DNA from: CAYMQB01 sp964392665
GTDB taxonomy: Bacteria > Hydrothermota > E44-bin80
Length of the DNA: 63,338 nucleotides
Reading direction: 5' to 3'
Assembly (NCBI GenBank): GCA_964392665.1
Contig: CAYMQB010000012.1
Span: 1-63,338, forward strand
Positions 62,119-63,338 of this stretch are shown here, piece after piece. A program made the position numbers and the translations under genes. The notes below the pieces were generated by a model. It was not told the origin of the DNA and ran no database searches. It saw only the letters and a program-made list of their open reading frames with translations. How positions within the stretch are numbered: position 1 is the first letter of the stretch; every line of letters begins with the position of its first letter.

Positions 62119-63129
62119 TTAAAAATTCAGGTTTTTTGTTTCCTTTTTTCTGCACCATACGGTCCAGTTACAGCAAAAGAGATTTATCAAAGGTAAGGTG
62201 GATAGAAAGTTATCTATCAGTATAAAAATTCTTTCAGCGTCTCTGCTAATATACCAGTTTCTTTTTGACATTTTACTAAGTAGAGTCGTAAACCAATGAA
62301 CAAATCCTAAAGTAAACCAGATGGCTTTTACTTTGATTATAGAGAGTCCCGAATGTTCTATAAGGGAAGTTAGTTCACATATCGAGAAAGTTCTTTCAAG
62401 ATTAGGTTCTCTCCAATGTTCTGTCTTCTCTTTTCGGGCTATCAGAGCTGCACTACTCGAAAAAAGGTAAAGGGTTTTTTTGAAGATAGAAAAGAGAAAT
62501 CCAATGACAACCAACCACTCATAACGGTTAGGCTCAATGGCAACAACAATGAAAGAATCATCCTTTATACACCTTTTCATCTCCATAAGTGCCTTACGAG
62601 GATGCTGCAAATGATGTAGTGCGGCTGTAATGTATGCTGCGTCGAATGATTTATCGGCAAAGGGAATATTTTCTGCATCTGCTACATAGAGAAAAGCATT
62701 TCCCTTGAATTTATTTTTGGATAATTCCTTTTTTGCCTGTGTTACCTGTCCAATCGAAATATCGGTAGCGACAACTGTTAAACCTTTGCTTAGAAGATAT
62801 GCAGCATCGTATCCGGTTCCGCAACCAAGCTCCAATGTTTTTGAACTATGCTTCAAGTTTGTTATGGGTTTTAGAGAGTCATGGTGGTAGTAAATGTTGC
62901 GGTAGGTATCCATTTTATGTAAATCTCTATACCGATTACTGATCCAAGAATGATACTCGGATTCTCGCCTTTTGCGCTCATCTATAGCACTTATCAATAT
63001 GGGGATTCCATTAAGGATAGGGTAAAGACTATTACAATTCTCACAGTAAAATCCATTCTTGGTCCTGGATATCTTATGTGAACAATTGGGACATATCAGA
63101 TTCGATTCAATCTTCTCTTTCTTCGTCAT
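62119..63129 (-). CDS. zinc-ribbon SAM methyltransferase
   Basis: 336 residues from ATG 63129. An N-terminal Trm112-like zinc ribbon (LICPNCSHKISRTKNGFYCENCNSLYPILNGIPIL, two CxxC pairs) is followed by a class I methyltransferase core: TLELGCGTGYDAAYLL (motif I), TVVATDIS, VADAENIPFADKSFDAAYITAALHHLQHP and a C-terminal part with two hydrophobic helices (about 235-260, 290-325). The plan is that of a MenG/UbiE-like or lipid-modifying methyltransferase; substrate unknown. The ATG stands 7 nt after a TATTAT box and has no ribosome site. The larger frame from 63273 lacks a start signal. Confidence 0.75.
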   Translation of the reverse strand: MTKKEKIESNLICPNCSHKISRTKNGFYCENCNSLYPILNGIPILISAIDERKRRESEYHSWISNRYRDLHKMDTYRNIYYHHDSLKPITNLKHSSKTLELGCGTGYDAAYLLSKGLTVVATDISIGQVTQAKKELSKNKFKGNAFLYVADAENIPFADKSFDAAYITAALHHLQHPRKALMEMKRCIKDDSFIVVAIEPNRYEWLVVIGFLFSIFKKTLYLFSSSAALIARKEKTEHWREPNLERTFSICELTSLIEHSGLSIIKVKAIWFTLGFVHWFTTLLSKMSKRNWYISRDAERIFILIDNFLSTLPLINLFCCNWTVWCRKKETKNLNF

Positions 63130-63136
63130 AATTTTC

Positions 63137-63164
63137 ATAATAATGGCTTTCCAGTCAAAGTCAA
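63137..63164 (-). promoter_or_regulatory. promoter giving a leaderless methyltransferase transcript
   Basis: On the minus strand TTGACT (63164-63159), a 16-nt spacer and TATTAT (63142-63137), then 7 nt to the ATG at 63129. TTGACT is tandemly repeated (second copy 63158-63153). Confidence 0.55.
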
Positions 63165-63338
63165 GAGAAAAGAGAGAGACTGTCTCACATCTTGAGAAAG
63201 AACTTCTATGAATGAGATATTCGCCAGTGGAATCAGAATGCCAATGGAATGTCACAAGAAGCGTAGTATTCACCGTAAAAAAGCGTCATTGCGGGCATAA
63301 AGGTCATGAAATGTTGTTATTTTTTAAAAAACAATACC

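Noticed and set aside
1..63338. tRNA, rRNA, CRISPR arrays, prophage or replication origin
   Set aside because: No cloverleaf-like, repeat-spacer, integrase or DnaA-box cluster signal was seen in the gaps between genes.

Overview
The window comes from an uncultured, AT-rich, Gram-negative-type bacterium. Evidence for a diderm envelope: many lipoproteins with clean lipoboxes, a beta-barrel-like protein, three periplasmic PpiC/SurA-type foldases, a CtpA protease and a PBP4-type lipoprotein. Several secreted proteins end in a FlgD/type IX-secretion-like C-terminal module (YPNP..., GxY(F/I)VKL...), a hallmark of the FCB superphylum and related candidate phyla such as WOR-3/Stahlbacteria; the placement is an inference from content only. 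Promoters are of the sigma-70 kind (TTGACA-N16/18-TATAAT) and UGA is a normal stop. No rRNA, tRNA, CRISPR array or complete insertion sequence was seen.

Region 1-9.7 kb: a secreted propeller-like protein cut off by the left edge, perhaps by the end of an IS21-type element; an intergenic stretch rich in inverted repeats; a purine nucleoside phosphorylase; a heterodimeric ABC exporter pair; a secreted VIT/vWA protein; a sulfotransferase-like protein. Region 9.8-23.8 kb is mostly envelope and accessory genes: two secreted proteins with sorting-like tails (a propeller and a clan GH-A glycosidase), a lipoprotein with a dead alpha/beta-hydrolase fold, a compact cluster of a B12-type radical SAM enzyme, two small membrane proteins and a zinc-metalloprotease lipoprotein, an alpha/beta hydrolase, a surface protein with a self-processing S74 chaperone, a membrane diguanylate cyclase, a STAS-like protein, a WD40-like propeller and two related pilin-like lipoproteins. 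The second of these has UGA exactly at the lipobox cysteine codon.

Region 23.9-33.5 kb (minus strand) is a cell-envelope quality-control block: mfd, three peptidyl-prolyl isomerases, an S4 RNA-binding protein, pdxA and a beta-barrel-like protein. Region 33.6-37.2 kb (plus) has an Rrf2 regulator fused to quinolinate synthase NadA, then an EF-G paralogue. Region 37.2-47.3 kb: a TPR lipoprotein, a methyltransferase, a PTS EIIA-type protein, a rhomboid protease, ctpA, tmk, and a phosphatidylinositol-type module (inositol-phosphate synthase plus CDP-alcohol phosphatidyltransferase) with rsmI and ilvE.

Region 47.7-51.7 kb carries a single-gene lipoprotein transcription unit and selA-selB, so the organism probably makes selenoproteins. 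Region 51.7-61.9 kb (minus) joins hisS, aspS and def to a B12-dependent propionate module (methylmalonyl-CoA mutase, epimerase, cobalamin adenosyltransferase, MeaB GTPase), with a Met/cystathionine lyase-type enzyme inside it and dacB at its end. The window closes with a zinc-ribbon methyltransferase.

The observations most worth following are the UGA lipobox in a genome with SelA/SelB, the Rrf2-NadA fusion, a set of four genes whose -10 box lies 6-7 nt before ATG (leaderless-type starts), and the bacterial inositol-lipid module.
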